From Flavobacterium terrae (GTDB lineage: Bacteria > Bacteroidota > Bacteroidia > Flavobacteriales > Flavobacteriaceae), in assembly GCF_900142035.1 (NCBI RefSeq), contig NZ_FQZI01000001.1:372001-436000 (forward strand): DNA of 64,000 nt, written 5' to 3'. Below are positions 8,710-16,814 of the stretch, piece after piece. The position numbers and the translations under genes were made by a program. The notes beneath the pieces are model-generated. The model did not search any database. It saw nothing but the letters and a program-made list of their open reading frames with translations, and was not told the origin of the DNA. Position 1 is the stretch's first letter. Every line of letters starts with the position of its first letter.

Positions 8710-9381
8710 ATGAAAAAAGTATTGTTAAGTACGTTATTTTTAATTTCGATTAGTGCTTTTGCACAAGTAAATAAGACATTAGGAGATTTTGATAAAGTAA
8801 CTGCTTTTGATAAAATTTCTGTGCAATTGATTCCTTCAACAGAAAACAAAATTGAGCTTACAGGAAACAACTCTCAAGAAGTAGAACTAGTAACTGTAAA
8901 AGACGAATTAAAAATTAGAATGCCTTTTGGAAAATTACTCAAAGGTGATGATGTAGTAGCCAAAGTATATTTTAAAAAAATAGAAGCTTTAGAAGCAAAT
9001 GAAGGAAGTTATATTTCATGTGATTCTATTTTAAAAGCTATAAATTTTAGTTTATTAACTAAAGAAGGAGGACAAATTAGAGTCCAAATTGAAGCAACTA
9101 GAATAGTTTCAAAAGCTTCGAGTGGATCTGTAATAAAACTTACTGGAAATACTCAAAACTTAGATGTTGTAGTGAGTTCAGGAGGAAAATTTGAAGCCGA
9201 AAAATGTCAAACTACTCAAGCAACAGTTTCTATAAATGCTGGTGGTAGTGCCGATGTAAGAGCTTCAGATTTTGTTGATGCAAAAATCCGTGCAGGTGGT
9301 ACAATTACCATTTTTGGAAATCCAAAACAAGTCAATCAAAAAACGATGCTTGGCGGAGATATTATAATGAGTAAAAGATAA
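8710..9381 (+). CDS. Secreted DUF2807 (head GIN domain) protein
   Basis: A 223-residue exported protein with a clear signal peptide (residues 1-19, ending SAFAQ). The mature part looks like a DUF2807 'putative auto-transporter adhesin head GIN' domain: short repetitive beta-strands rich in Gly, Ser, Ala and Val, with an early 'FDKISVQLIPSTENKIELTGN' segment and later turns such as 'ASSGSVIKLTGNTQNLDVVVSSGGKF'. Such proteins form right-handed beta-helices at the cell surface or in the periplasm; their ligand is unknown. It lies 11 bp after rnr and may be cotranscribed with it. Confidence 0.85.
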   Translation: MKKVLLSTLFLISISAFAQVNKTLGDFDKVTAFDKISVQLIPSTENKIELTGNNSQEVELVTVKDELKIRMPFGKLLKGDDVVAKVYFKKIEALEANEGSYISCDSILKAINFSLLTKEGGQIRVQIEATRIVSKASSGSVIKLTGNTQNLDVVVSSGGKFEAEKCQTTQATVSINAGGSADVRASDFVDAKIRAGGTITIFGNPKQVNQKTMLGGDIIMSKR

Positions 9382-9431
9382 TTTTATTTATAAGTTATTA
9401 GTTTTAACTTGCCATTTTTAAAAAATATTGA

Positions 9432-10121
9432 ATGATTAACGACATACTTTCTGCTATTCCTTGGGGATTTTTATTAGCTTTTACCATAGGTCCAGTTTTT
9501 TTTGTTTTACTTGAAACAAGTATAACTAAAGGGTTTAGAGCTGCAATGATTCTTGATGCCGGAGTAGTTTTTGGAGATTTAGTTTTTATACTAATAGCTT
9601 ATTTTAGTACTAATCAAATCTTAGAAAAATTAAAAGACAATCCCAGACTTTTCATTTTTGGAGGAATATTAATGTTTGGTTATGGATTAATTTCATACAT
9701 CAACGAAAAAAAGAAGTACGAAAAAAAGCAAAAAGAAGAAATAGATGATGTTGTAGATGATATTAATAAAAAGAACTACTTAGGCTTATTTTTTAAAGGG
9801 TTCTTTTTAAATTTTATTAATATTGGTGTGCTTGCTTTTTGGATGGGAGTTATAATAGTTTTTGCTCCCAAGCTTAATATGGAAACAAGCCGAATTGTAA
9901 CTTTCATAACTACGATTATTTTATCTTATATTGCAATCGATATTTTAAAAATATTGGTAGCCAAACAGTTAAAATCTCGTTTAAATAAACACAATATTCA
10001 TAAAATTAAACGTGTAATAAGTGTCATTTTAATGATTTTTGGTTTCTTTTTAATTGCCCAAGGCTTTTTCCCTAACGAAAAAGAAATGATTGAAAAGAAA
10101 ATAGAACAATTAAAAAAATAA
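9432..10121 (+). CDS. LysE-family transporter
   Basis: A 229-residue membrane protein of the LysE/RhtB translocator superfamily. It has about six hydrophobic segments and the family N-terminal signature 'PWGFLLAFTIGPVFFVLLETSITKGFRAA' (residues about 10-38), followed by 'DAGVVFGDLVFILIAYF'. A charged loop (residues about 92-112, KKKYEKKQKEEIDDVVDD) separates helix 3 from helix 4, as in many Bacteroidota members. Family members export amino acids such as lysine, threonine or homoserine; the substrate here is unknown. The gene stands between a DUF2807 gene and two GldM-C-like genes with no obvious functional link. Confidence 0.88.
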   Translation: MINDILSAIPWGFLLAFTIGPVFFVLLETSITKGFRAAMILDAGVVFGDLVFILIAYFSTNQILEKLKDNPRLFIFGGILMFGYGLISYINEKKKYEKKQKEEIDDVVDDINKKNYLGLFFKGFFLNFINIGVLAFWMGVIIVFAPKLNMETSRIVTFITTIILSYIAIDILKILVAKQLKSRLNKHNIHKIKRVISVILMIFGFFLIAQGFFPNEKEMIEKKIEQLKK

Positions 10122-10145
10122 ACCCAATCTAACCAACTACTATTT

Positions 10146-10808
10146 ATGAAAAAACACCTACTATTTTTATTACTGATTTCTTTCTCTTTTTATGCACAAA
10201 ACGATACAATTACTAAAACTAATTTATCAGTTATAGGTTTAAATAAATTAAACATAGCATATAGAGGAATTCCTAATCCTATTTCTATAGCGGTATCTAA
10301 TGCTAAACCTTATAAAATAAAAGGTGATAATATTTTTAGAAATGATGAAGGAAAGTATTTTATTAAACCAAAAGCTGAAAAAGACTCAAAAGTAATATTA
10401 GAAATTGAAACTTCAGACAGTACAAAGGTTGTTGAAGAACACATTTTTAGAGTTAAAGACTTACCATACGCTGCTATATTAGTCAATCAAAAAGGATGTA
10501 TTAATGGGGATTGTATTCTAGAAATGCCTAGTAAAGAACTTTTAAATGCAGAAATTTCGGTAAAATTGATTGATTATCTTTTAGAAGGCAATATTGCAGT
10601 TACTGGTTTCCGTATCAATTTAACAAACAGTAAAGGCGATTTCTTAGATAGTTTTGAAATAAAAGGAAACAAAATTCCTCAAGATGTTTATGAAGAAATT
10701 ATGGCTAATACCAAGGTTTCATTAATCATTTTACACAAATTTATTTTTGAATCAGACTTAAATTTAGCCATAGCAAAAACCCCTGTGGTTAAGATTAGAA
10801 AGCTGTAA
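10146..10808 (+). CDS. Secreted protein resembling the GldM C-terminal domain, copy 1
   Basis: A 220-residue exported protein with signal peptide (residues 1-18, ending SFYAQ). Residues about 25-110 read 'NLSVIGLNKLNIAYRGIPNP' then 'ISIAVSNAKPYKIKGDN', 'NDEGKYFIKPKA' and 'EEHIFRVKDLP'. This pattern (VIG.D/N.NVVYRG..NPISIAV, GKY...P, FRVK.LP) matches the C-terminal periplasmic domain of GldM, the T9SS/gliding motor shaft protein. The membrane-anchored N-terminal part of GldM is absent. It is followed 15 bp later by a paralogue with the same architecture, so the pair arose by tandem duplication. A role around the T9SS or gliding machinery is inference from domain similarity only. Confidence 0.75.
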   Translation: MKKHLLFLLLISFSFYAQNDTITKTNLSVIGLNKLNIAYRGIPNPISIAVSNAKPYKIKGDNIFRNDEGKYFIKPKAEKDSKVILEIETSDSTKVVEEHIFRVKDLPYAAILVNQKGCINGDCILEMPSKELLNAEISVKLIDYLLEGNIAVTGFRINLTNSKGDFLDSFEIKGNKIPQDVYEEIMANTKVSLIILHKFIFESDLNLAIAKTPVVKIRKL

Positions 10809-10823
10809 AACTGATTTTAAAAC

Positions 10824-11480
10824 ATGAAAAAAATAATTGTATTATTACTACTTCCTTTTTTAGGTTTTACTCAAAATGATACGATAAAAGATGTTAAATC
10901 TAAACTTTCAGTTATTGGTTTAGATAGAATGAATGTGGTTTATAGAGGAGTTCCAAATCCAATTTCTATTGCTGTTAATGATGCAAAATCCTATAAAATT
11001 ACTGGTAATGGAGTTTCACAAAACGAAGAAGGAAAGTATGTACTTCGACCAGGACCTGGGACAGAAACTAAAGTTATTGTAGAAATAGAAAAACTTGATG
11101 GTTCTAAAGTTATTGAAGAACATAGATTTAGAATTAAAGCTGGATTACCAGCTCCTGATGGAACTATAAATAATATTGCCTGCCCTTTTAATGATGGTTT
11201 AATTTTTAATATTGTAGAAATTGAAAATGCTGAAATAGGTGTTTATTTTAAAGATTTTCTAATGATGGAAAGCATAGTTAAACAGTTTAATTTAAAAGTT
11301 CAAGGTTATCCAACAATGACAATAACTGGTAATAAGATTACTCCTGAAGCATTTGAATTAATAAAAAAAGTACGTAAAAAAGACTTTATAATTATTTCAA
11401 ATATAAAAGCTAATTATTTTGGACCTGATTTTGGTTGCATAAAAAATCCTTCAACAATTGTTTTTCGGGTTATCAAATAA
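10824..11480 (+). CDS. Secreted protein resembling the GldM C-terminal domain, copy 2
   Basis: A 218-residue exported paralogue of the preceding gene. The signal peptide is residues 1-16 (ending GFTQ). The segment 'KLSVIGLDRMNVVYRGVPNP' followed by 'ISIAVNDAKSYKITGNG' and 'EEHRFRIKAGLP' is clearly the same GldM-C-like unit, strongly conserved in the first half. The C-terminal half has diverged from copy 1 and carries two cysteines, in 'NIACPFND' and 'DFGCIKNPS', that could form a disulphide. It is the last gene of the run starting at rnr and is followed by a strong terminator. Confidence 0.75.
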   Translation: MKKIIVLLLLPFLGFTQNDTIKDVKSKLSVIGLDRMNVVYRGVPNPISIAVNDAKSYKITGNGVSQNEEGKYVLRPGPGTETKVIVEIEKLDGSKVIEEHRFRIKAGLPAPDGTINNIACPFNDGLIFNIVEIENAEIGVYFKDFLMMESIVKQFNLKVQGYPTMTITGNKITPEAFELIKKVRKKDFIIISNIKANYFGPDFGCIKNPSTIVFRVIK

Positions 11481-11481
11481 T

Positions 11482-11510
11482 AAAAAGAGCAACATTTAGT
11501 TGCTCTTTTT
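11482..11510 (+). terminator. Rho-independent terminator after the GldM-C-like pair
   Basis: Perfect 12-bp stem AAAAAGAGCAAC/GTTGCTCTTTTT with loop ATTTA, ending in a T-run, directly after the stop codon. Confidence 0.9.
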
Positions 11511-11557
11511 TGTTGTTATACCCATATAAAACCAATCATTTTTTTGGAAATTTTTTT

Positions 11558-11569
11558 AGGCATCGCCCG
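11558..11569 (-). repeat. Detached copy of the tRNA-Cys 3' end
   Basis: The 12 bases AGGCATCGCCCG repeat exactly the 3' terminal 12 nucleotides (minus-strand reading) of the tRNA-Cys gene at 11640-11651. The copy lies 82 bp from it in the same orientation, beyond the tRNA terminator. It may be a remnant of a lost tandem tRNA gene or of a recombination event at the tRNA 3' end. Confidence 0.6.
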
Positions 11570-11604
11570 AAATATTTAATTAATTTTTCTTAAAAATTAG
11601 ATAT

Positions 11605-11637
11605 AAAAAAAGAGCTACTTTTTCAAGTAACTCTTTT
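11605..11637 (-). terminator. Terminator of tRNA-Cys
   Basis: On the minus strand, just after the tRNA, an imperfect stem AAAAGAGTTACTT/AAGTAGCTCTTTT with loop GAAA is followed by a T-run. One G-T type mismatch interrupts the stem. Confidence 0.75.
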
Positions 11638-11639
11638 AG

Positions 11640-11710
11640 AGGCATCGCCCGGATTCGAACCGGGGTAGACGGTTTTGCAGACCGGTGCCTAGCCGCTCGG
11701 CCACGACGCC
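11640..11710 (-). tRNA. tRNA-Cys (anticodon GCA)
   Basis: A 71-nt cloverleaf can be folded by eye. The acceptor stem GGCGTCG pairs with CGATGCC (one G-U). The D arm is GCCGAGCGGCTAGGC, the anticodon arm CCGGTCTGCAAAACCG carries GCA, and the T arm CCGGTTCGAATCCGG is followed by the acceptor 3' strand and discriminator U. The anticodon GCA identifies cysteine. The CCA end is not encoded. A -7 type promoter box lies 17 bp upstream and a hairpin terminator directly downstream, so it is a single-gene unit. Confidence 0.96.
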
Positions 11711-11727
11711 ATTACCAGTATGGACGG

Positions 11728-11735
11728 CAAATTTA
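11728..11735 (-). promoter_or_regulatory. -7 promoter box of tRNA-Cys
   Basis: On the minus strand the sequence reads TAAATTTG, a match to TAnnTTTG, 17 bp upstream of the mature tRNA 5' end. Confidence 0.5.
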
Positions 11736-11810
11736 CATAATATTTACTCTCAAACAAGCAAATCCAATTAAATTTTATTCCTTTCCTCAAAATTCTTCAT
11801 GTTTTAATTA

Positions 11811-11818
11811 TACTTTTG
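11811..11818 (+). promoter_or_regulatory. -7 promoter box for the LTA-synthase-like gene
   Basis: TACTTTTG matches TAnnTTTG and overlaps the TTG at 11816 where the open frame could begin. This argues that the TTG is promoter sequence and that translation starts at the ATG at 11846. Confidence 0.5.
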
Positions 11819-11845
11819 AAATATTTTTTTAAAACTTTTAACCCA

Positions 11846-13789
11846 ATGAAAAAGATTCAACATCTAAAACCTATTTTCTATTTTATTCTAATAGGTTTGT
11901 TAATCAATACATTAAGTAGAATAATTATCTTCTTTATGTTTAAAGAACGCATTCAGGAAACTGAAGATTATTGGTACATCTTCCCTATCGGTTTGCGTTT
12001 CGATTTAATTCTACTTTGCTATTTATCGTTTTTACCAGCAGTATTAATTTGTTTGCTGCCTGATAAGTGGCTTAATTTTTTTAAAAAGTTTTTAAATATT
12101 TACTTTATTCTGTTCTTGTTTTTATTGCTTTTAATGGAAATGAGTACGCCTGATTTTATCAAACAATACGATACACGACCTAACCGACTTTTCTTAGATT
12201 ACTTAATTTATCCAAAAGAAGTAATAGGAACATTGATTAAAAGTTACTTGACATCAATGATTGTAACTTTCATTGTTTTAGGAGCTGGATTGTATTTTGC
12301 ATTTAAACATGGTAAAAAACTATTTTATCCCGTAGCTAATGATTACAAGAATAAGCTTATTTTATTCCTTCCAGTAGCTTTTCTTTTGTTTTTAGGAGCT
12401 AGATCTAGTTTAACTTCAAAAAGACCTATAAACGCATCTAATGCAGTTTTTTCGGTAAACCAATTAACAAACTGCGTAGGACTTAATTCATTGTACACAG
12501 TTGCGTTTGCTGCTTATTCTATCAAAAATGAAGGAAACTCAGAAAAAATGTATGGTAAAATGGACATAAACGAAGCGTATAGCAGAGTTAAAAAGTACAT
12601 GACTGCAAAACCAGAAGATTTTACAGATCCTAATTTACCTTTATTACATATTCAACAACCTGATACAGTTTTAAAAAGGCCTTATAATTTAGTTGTTTTT
12701 CTTCAAGAGAGTCTTGGAGCCGAGTTTGTAGGAAGTCTTGGAGGATATCCTTTAACTCCTGAGCTTGATAAATTGACTAAAGATGGAACTTTGTTTACCA
12801 ATATTTATTGCACAGGAACTAGAAGTGTTAGAGGAATTGAGGCTGTTGTTACAGGATTTTTGCCTTCACCATCAGAAAGTGTGGTTAAATTGAGTAATTC
12901 ACAACAAGGATTTTTTACTTTGGCAGACAATTTAAAAAGAGAAGGTTTTGATACTAGTTTTATCTACGGAGGTATGGCTAATTTTGATAATATGGCTTCT
13001 TTTTTCAACGGAAATGGTTTCGAAAATATAATTGATGAAACTGATTTTGATAAAGATGGGAAAAAATATGCTTTCAAAGGAACTTGGGGATATTCAGATG
13101 AAGATTTGGCGATAAAAGCCAATGAATATTTTAAATCAAAAGGAAATAAACCTTTCTTTTCATTAATGTTTTCAACTTCAAATCATGAACCTTTTGAATT
13201 TCCTGATGGTAGAATAAAACAGTATGACAAACAAAAAAATACAGTTAAAAATGCTATGAAATACGCCGATTTCTCAATTGGTAAATTCTTTGAATTAGCA
13301 AAAAAGGAAGACTATTTTAAAAACACAGTTTTCATTGTAATTGCTGATCATAATACTAGAACATTTGGTAAACATTTGGTTCCTGTTCATAAGTTTCACA
13401 TTCCAGCTTTAATCATTGGTCCTAAGATTGCAAAAGGGAAAACGTATGATAAATTATGTAGTCAAATTGACATTCCTCCTACTTTGTTGAGTTTAATTGG
13501 TGTAAAAGCTGAAATTCCAACACCAGGAAGAAACATCTTTAAAATTCCTACTGAAACTAAAGGGAGATCTATCATGCAATTTCACGATATAAATGCCTTT
13601 AGAGTTGATAATCAAGTAGTCGTTTTACAACCATTTAAAGAGCCTTTACAGTTTGAAGTAACTCATGATACAATCTTTAAACCTGTAAAATTAGATCCAG
13701 AATTAGCTAAAGATGCTCTTGCACATATAGTCGCTGCGACTGATTTATATAAGTCAAGAAAGTATAAATTAAGAGATCAAAAGAAATAA
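11846..13789 (+). CDS. LTA synthase/phosphoglycerol transferase-like sulfatase-family membrane protein
   Basis: An approximately 647-residue protein of the alkaline phosphatase/sulfatase superfamily, LTA synthase/MdoB type. The N-terminal third has about five membrane segments (residues about 8-30, 50-70, 82-98, 135-160, 170-184). The extracytoplasmic catalytic domain starts near 'NLVVFLQESLGAEFVGSLGG', where the Glu is a metal ligand. The nucleophilic threonine motif is 'NIYCTGTRSVRGIEAVVTG' (about residues 320-338), and the later metal site is 'VFIVIADHNTR' with 'PVHKFHIPALIIGP'. In this family the enzyme moves phosphoglycerol or phosphoethanolamine groups onto envelope glycans or lipids; the substrate here is unknown. 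The ATG at 11846 is chosen over an upstream TTG. Confidence 0.88.
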   Translation: MKKIQHLKPIFYFILIGLLINTLSRIIIFFMFKERIQETEDYWYIFPIGLRFDLILLCYLSFLPAVLICLLPDKWLNFFKKFLNIYFILFLFLLLLMEMSTPDFIKQYDTRPNRLFLDYLIYPKEVIGTLIKSYLTSMIVTFIVLGAGLYFAFKHGKKLFYPVANDYKNKLILFLPVAFLLFLGARSSLTSKRPINASNAVFSVNQLTNCVGLNSLYTVAFAAYSIKNEGNSEKMYGKMDINEAYSRVKKYMTAKPEDFTDPNLPLLHIQQPDTVLKRPYNLVVFLQESLGAEFVGSLGGYPLTPELDKLTKDGTLFTNIYCTGTRSVRGIEAVVTGFLPSPSESVVKLSNSQQGFFTLADNLKREGFDTSFIYGGMANFDNMASFFNGNGFENIIDETDFDKDGKKYAFKGTWGYSDEDLAIKANEYFKSKGNKPFFSLMFSTSNHEPFEFPDGRIKQYDKQKNTVKNAMKYADFSIGKFFELAKKEDYFKNTVFIVIADHNTRTFGKHLVPVHKFHIPALIIGPKIAKGKTYDKLCSQIDIPPTLLSLIGVKAEIPTPGRNIFKIPTETKGRSIMQFHDINAFRVDNQVVVLQPFKEPLQFEVTHDTIFKPVKLDPELAKDALAHIVAATDLYKSRKYKLRDQKK

Positions 13790-13820
13790 AAAAAAGCCGA
13801 AATTTATCTTCGGCTTTTTT
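13790..13820. terminator. Bidirectional terminator between the LTA-synthase-like gene and folB
   Basis: The stem AAAAAGCCGAA/TTCGGCTTTTT with a 7-nt loop has A-rich and T-rich flanks. It lies between two convergent stop codons and can serve both. Confidence 0.88.
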
Positions 13821-13821
13821 A

Positions 13822-14181
13822 TTAAAATCTACTTTTTTCTAAGACTATCGTTACAGCTTCTACATCGCCACCAATGGGAGGATTTAACTTAGAAACCTCT
13901 ACTAAAACTCTGGATACTGGTAATAATTCGTTTATAGTTCGGTCAATAATTCGTTGTGCAACATGTTCTAATAATTCAGATCGAATAGCCATTTCCTCCA
14001 CGACAATTTTATTAAGATGAACGTAATCAACGGTATCAGCAAGTTTGTCGGTTTGTGATGATTTTTCTAAATCAGCTTCAATTTCTAAATCAACTCTGTA
14101 ATCACTCCCTATTTTACTTTCTTCAACTAAACAGCCGTGAAAAGAAAAAGTGCGTATATTTTTAAGTTTTATTATTCCCAT
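13822..14181 (-). CDS. folB: Dihydroneopterin aldolase
   Basis: A 119-residue FolB that cleaves 7,8-dihydroneopterin to 6-hydroxymethyl-dihydropterin and glycolaldehyde in folate synthesis. It has the family start 'MGIIKLKNIRTFSFHGCLVEE' with the pterin-pocket FHG/EE pattern, 'DTVDYVHLNKIVVEEM' in the middle, and the C-terminal 'VEVSKLNPPIGGDVEAVTIVLEK' strand pair. The frame extends 25 codons upstream, but those codons lack family similarity, and ATG at 14181 gives the usual length. It is divergent from glnS. Confidence 0.92.
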   Translation of the reverse strand: MGIIKLKNIRTFSFHGCLVEESKIGSDYRVDLEIEADLEKSSQTDKLADTVDYVHLNKIVVEEMAIRSELLEHVAQRIIDRTINELLPVSRVLVEVSKLNPPIGGDVEAVTIVLEKSRF

Positions 14182-14273
14182 TATTTGAGGATTTGGTAAT
14201 TTTTTCGTTCGATAAAAGTACAAATTTTGAGAATAACCAAATAAACGAATAACCAATTAACCAACATTTTTGA

Positions 14274-14281
14274 TAACTTTG
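14274..14281 (+). promoter_or_regulatory. -7 promoter box for glnS
   Basis: TAACTTTG matches TAnnTTTG and lies 19 bp before the glnS ATG at 14301. Confidence 0.5.
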
Positions 14282-14300
14282 CTCTCTCAATTTTAGAAAA

Positions 14301-15986
14301 ATGTCTACTAAAGAAAAATCATTGAATTTTATAGAACAAATCATTGAAGAAGATTTAAAAAATGGTTTGTCAAAAGATAAATTACGTTTTCGTTTTCCAC
14401 CAGAACCTAATGGATATTTACACGTAGGTCATGCAAGTGCTATCTGTTTAAATTTTGGTTTAGGAATTGATTATCAAGCTCCTGTAAACCTACGTTTTGA
14501 CGATACAAACCCATCTAAAGAAGAACAAGAATATGTAGATGCAATTAAACGTGATGTTGAATGGTTAGGTTTTACATGGGATAAAGAATGTTATGCTTCA
14601 GATTATTTTCAACAATTATATGATTGGGCTGTTGAATTAATTAAGAAAGGAAAAGCTTATGTTGATAGTCAATCTTCTGAAGATATGGCTATTCAAAAAG
14701 GAACACCTACAACTCCAGGTACCGATTCTCCTTTTAGAAATCGTTCAATTGAAGAAAATTTGGATTTATTTACACGTATGAAAAATGGAGAGTTCGAAAA
14801 AGGAACTCATGTTTTACGTGCTAAAATAAGTATGAGCGCTAACAATATGTTGATGCGAGATCCTATTATTTATCGTATCATGCACGCTCATCATCACCGT
14901 ACTGGTAACGATTGGTGTATTTATCCTATGTATGATTGGGCACATGGAGAAAGTGATTATTTAGAGCAAATTTCACACTCTTTTTGTACGCTAGAATTCT
15001 TACCTCATAGAGAATTATACGATTGGTTTTTAAATCAAATTTATGATGAATCAAAAGTTCGTCCTAAACAAAGAGAATTTGCACGTCGTAACTTATCACA
15101 CACAGTAGTTTCTAAGCGTAAACTATTACAATTAGTTGAAGAAAAGCATGTTGCAGGTTGGGATGATCCTCGTATGAGTACAATTTCTGGTATGAGAAGA
15201 AGAGGTTATACGCCTGCTTCAATACGTAATTTTGCTAATACAATTGGTATTGCTAAACGTGAAAATCTAATTGATGTTTCGTTATTAGAGTTCTGTGTTC
15301 GTGAGGATTTAAATAAAATTGCACCTCGTGTAATGGCAGTTTTGGATCCAATTAAATTAGTGATTACAAACTATCCTGAAGGACAAGAAGAATGGTTAGA
15401 AGCAGAAAATAATCCAGAAGAGGAAGTATTAACATTCAGAAAAGTACCTTTTTCTAAGGAGATTTATATCGAAAGAGAAGATTTTAAAGAAGAAGCTGAT
15501 AAAAAATTCTTCCGTTTAACACTTGGAACTGAGGTTCGTTTAAAGAACGCTTATATCATTAAAGGTGAATCAGTAGTAAAAGATGCAGATGGAAACATTA
15601 CTGAAATCCATGCAACTTATGATCCTGATACACGTTCTGGAAGCGGTACAGAAGCCTCTAAACGTAAGGTTAAAGGAACAATTCACTGGGTTTCTACACA
15701 ACATGCCTTAGAAGCTGAAGTACGCGTATATGATCGTTTATTTACACACGAAAGCCCTGATGGAAATAAAGAAATAGACTTCAAAGAATTCATCAATCCT
15801 GACTCTTTAAAAGTAATAAAAGGGTATGTGGAACCAAGTTTAGAAACTACAAAAGAGTTGGATCATTTCCAATTCCAACGTTTAGGATATTTTTGCACAG
15901 ATAGAGATTCTACAGCTCAAAAATTAGTTTTTAATAAAACTGTTGGGTTAAGAGATACTTGGGCAAAAGTTGAAAGTAAAGAATAA
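14301..15986 (+). CDS. glnS: Glutaminyl-tRNA synthetase
   Basis: A 561-residue class I aminoacyl-tRNA synthetase charging tRNA-Gln with glutamine. The HIGH region is '[18 protein letters not shown]' (residues about 29-46) and the KMSKS-type loop is '[19 protein letters not shown]' (about 268). GlnRS-specific features include '[18 protein letters not shown]' and '[23 protein letters not shown]'. The C-terminal anticodon-binding beta-barrels are complete. Together with gltX in this window it indicates direct charging of tRNA-Gln. A strong terminator follows. Confidence 0.97.
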   Translation: MSTKEKSLNFIEQIIEEDLKNGLSKDKLRFRFPPEPNGYLHVGHASAICLNFGLGIDYQAPVNLRFDDTNPSKEEQEYVDAIKRDVEWLGFTWDKECYASDYFQQLYDWAVELIKKGKAYVDSQSSEDMAIQKGTPTTPGTDSPFRNRSIEENLDLFTRMKNGEFEKGTHVLRAKISMSANNMLMRDPIIYRIMHAHHHRTGNDWCIYPMYDWAHGESDYLEQISHSFCTLEFLPHRELYDWFLNQIYDESKVRPKQREFARRNLSHTVVSKRKLLQLVEEKHVAGWDDPRMSTISGMRRRGYTPASIRNFANTIGIAKRENLIDVSLLEFCVREDLNKIAPRVMAVLDPIKLVITNYPEGQEEWLEAENNPEEEVLTFRKVPFSKEIYIEREDFKEEADKKFFRLTLGTEVRLKNAYIIKGESVVKDADGNITEIHATYDPDTRSGSGTEASKRKVKGTIHWVSTQHALEAEVRVYDRLFTHESPDGNKEIDFKEFINPDSLKVIKGYVEPSLETTKELDHFQFQRLGYFCTDRDSTAQKLVFNKTVGLRDTWAKVESKE

Positions 15987-16008
15987 ATAATTCTTTTAAT
16001 ATTTAATT

Positions 16009-16042
16009 ATAACCCTTTTAGATTCATGGTCTGAAAGGGTTA
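16009..16042 (+). terminator. Terminator of glnS
   Basis: Long stem ATAACCCTTTTAGA/TCTGAAAGGGTTAT (one T-G pair) with a 7-nt loop, followed by TTTT, 23 bp after the glnS stop. Confidence 0.85.
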
Positions 16043-16136
16043 TTTTGTATTTAACAGGAAAAGCACCCTCAATTTTTCACTTATTTCCCTTTGAATAATC
16101 AGGAATTGTCCTCGATTCCTAACCAATTGTATACCA

Positions 16137-16144
16137 TAGTTTTG
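16137..16144 (+). promoter_or_regulatory. -7 promoter box for the AvrRpt2-like protease gene
   Basis: TAGTTTTG matches TAnnTTTG, 60 bp upstream of the ATG at 16205, leaving a 5' leader of about 55 nt. Confidence 0.4.
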
Positions 16145-16204
16145 CTTTGTTAATAATCATAATCAAAATGATTGTGATAAGTATAATCAATAAACAAACT
16201 AATT

Positions 16205-16798
16205 ATGAAAACAAAAAGAATCATTATTCTAGGACTAATTACTGGGTTGTTATTTTTAACACAAAGTTGTTGTAAACCTGGTTTAATTGGAAGTGTAAAC
16301 AATACACTTCGCCCACAAGAAACAAACAATTGGTGTTGGGCAGCTACTACTCAAATGATCGCTCAAAATGAAGGAGTTAGTAAAACACAATGCGAACTTG
16401 CAAACCACAGATTTGGTAAAACAAACTGTTGCAACGATGAACCTACAGATAACACTTGTAGAAAAACTAATGATTGTAATAGTCCTGGTTGGCTAGAGTT
16501 AGATTATTGTGGCCTTAAATTTTCTGAATCTGCTACCGCTTTAAGTTGGGATGAATTAAAAAAGAGCATTTATTGCAGTAAAGATGTACTTGGCTTTGCT
16601 TACGGACAAAGCGGTGTGGTAGGACATGTAGTTGCAGTTAAAGGATATGTAACTGTAAATGGCACAAATTATGTGGTATTAAATGATCCTTGGGGACCTT
16701 GTGTGGGTCAAGAACGTTTAATTACATATGAAGAATATGTTGATCCGACTGGCGCCAAAACTCATTGGAATACGTGGTATAATATCAGTAAAAAATAA
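16205..16798 (+). CDS. AvrRpt2-like papain-fold cysteine protease lipoprotein
   Basis: A 197-residue exported protein with a lipobox (residues 19-22, TQSC; Cys22 is the likely lipidated residue). The mature domain matches the papain-like AvrRpt2/C70 family. The catalytic cysteine lies in 'NNWCWAATTQMIAQ' (Cys44), the histidine in 'GVVGHVVAVKGY' (His141), and the third residue in 'YVVLNDPWGPC' (Asn160 or Asp161). Many additional cysteines (63, 75, 76, 85, 91, 102, 124) suggest disulphides, as expected outside the cytoplasm. It is followed 16 bp downstream by a secreted protein of unknown function, probably in the same transcript. The substrate is unknown; a self-processing or toxin-like role is possible but unproven. 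Confidence 0.82.
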   Translation: MKTKRIIILGLITGLLFLTQSCCKPGLIGSVNNTLRPQETNNWCWAATTQMIAQNEGVSKTQCELANHRFGKTNCCNDEPTDNTCRKTNDCNSPGWLELDYCGLKFSESATALSWDELKKSIYCSKDVLGFAYGQSGVVGHVVAVKGYVTVNGTNYVVLNDPWGPCVGQERLITYEEYVDPTGAKTHWNTWYNISKK

Positions 16799-16814
16799 CT
16801 TAAAAAATACAATT

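Noticed and set aside
11816-11845. Upstream TTG start for the LTA-synthase-like gene
   Set aside because: The TTG lies inside a -7 promoter box, so it is unlikely to be transcribed; ATG at 11846 fits better.
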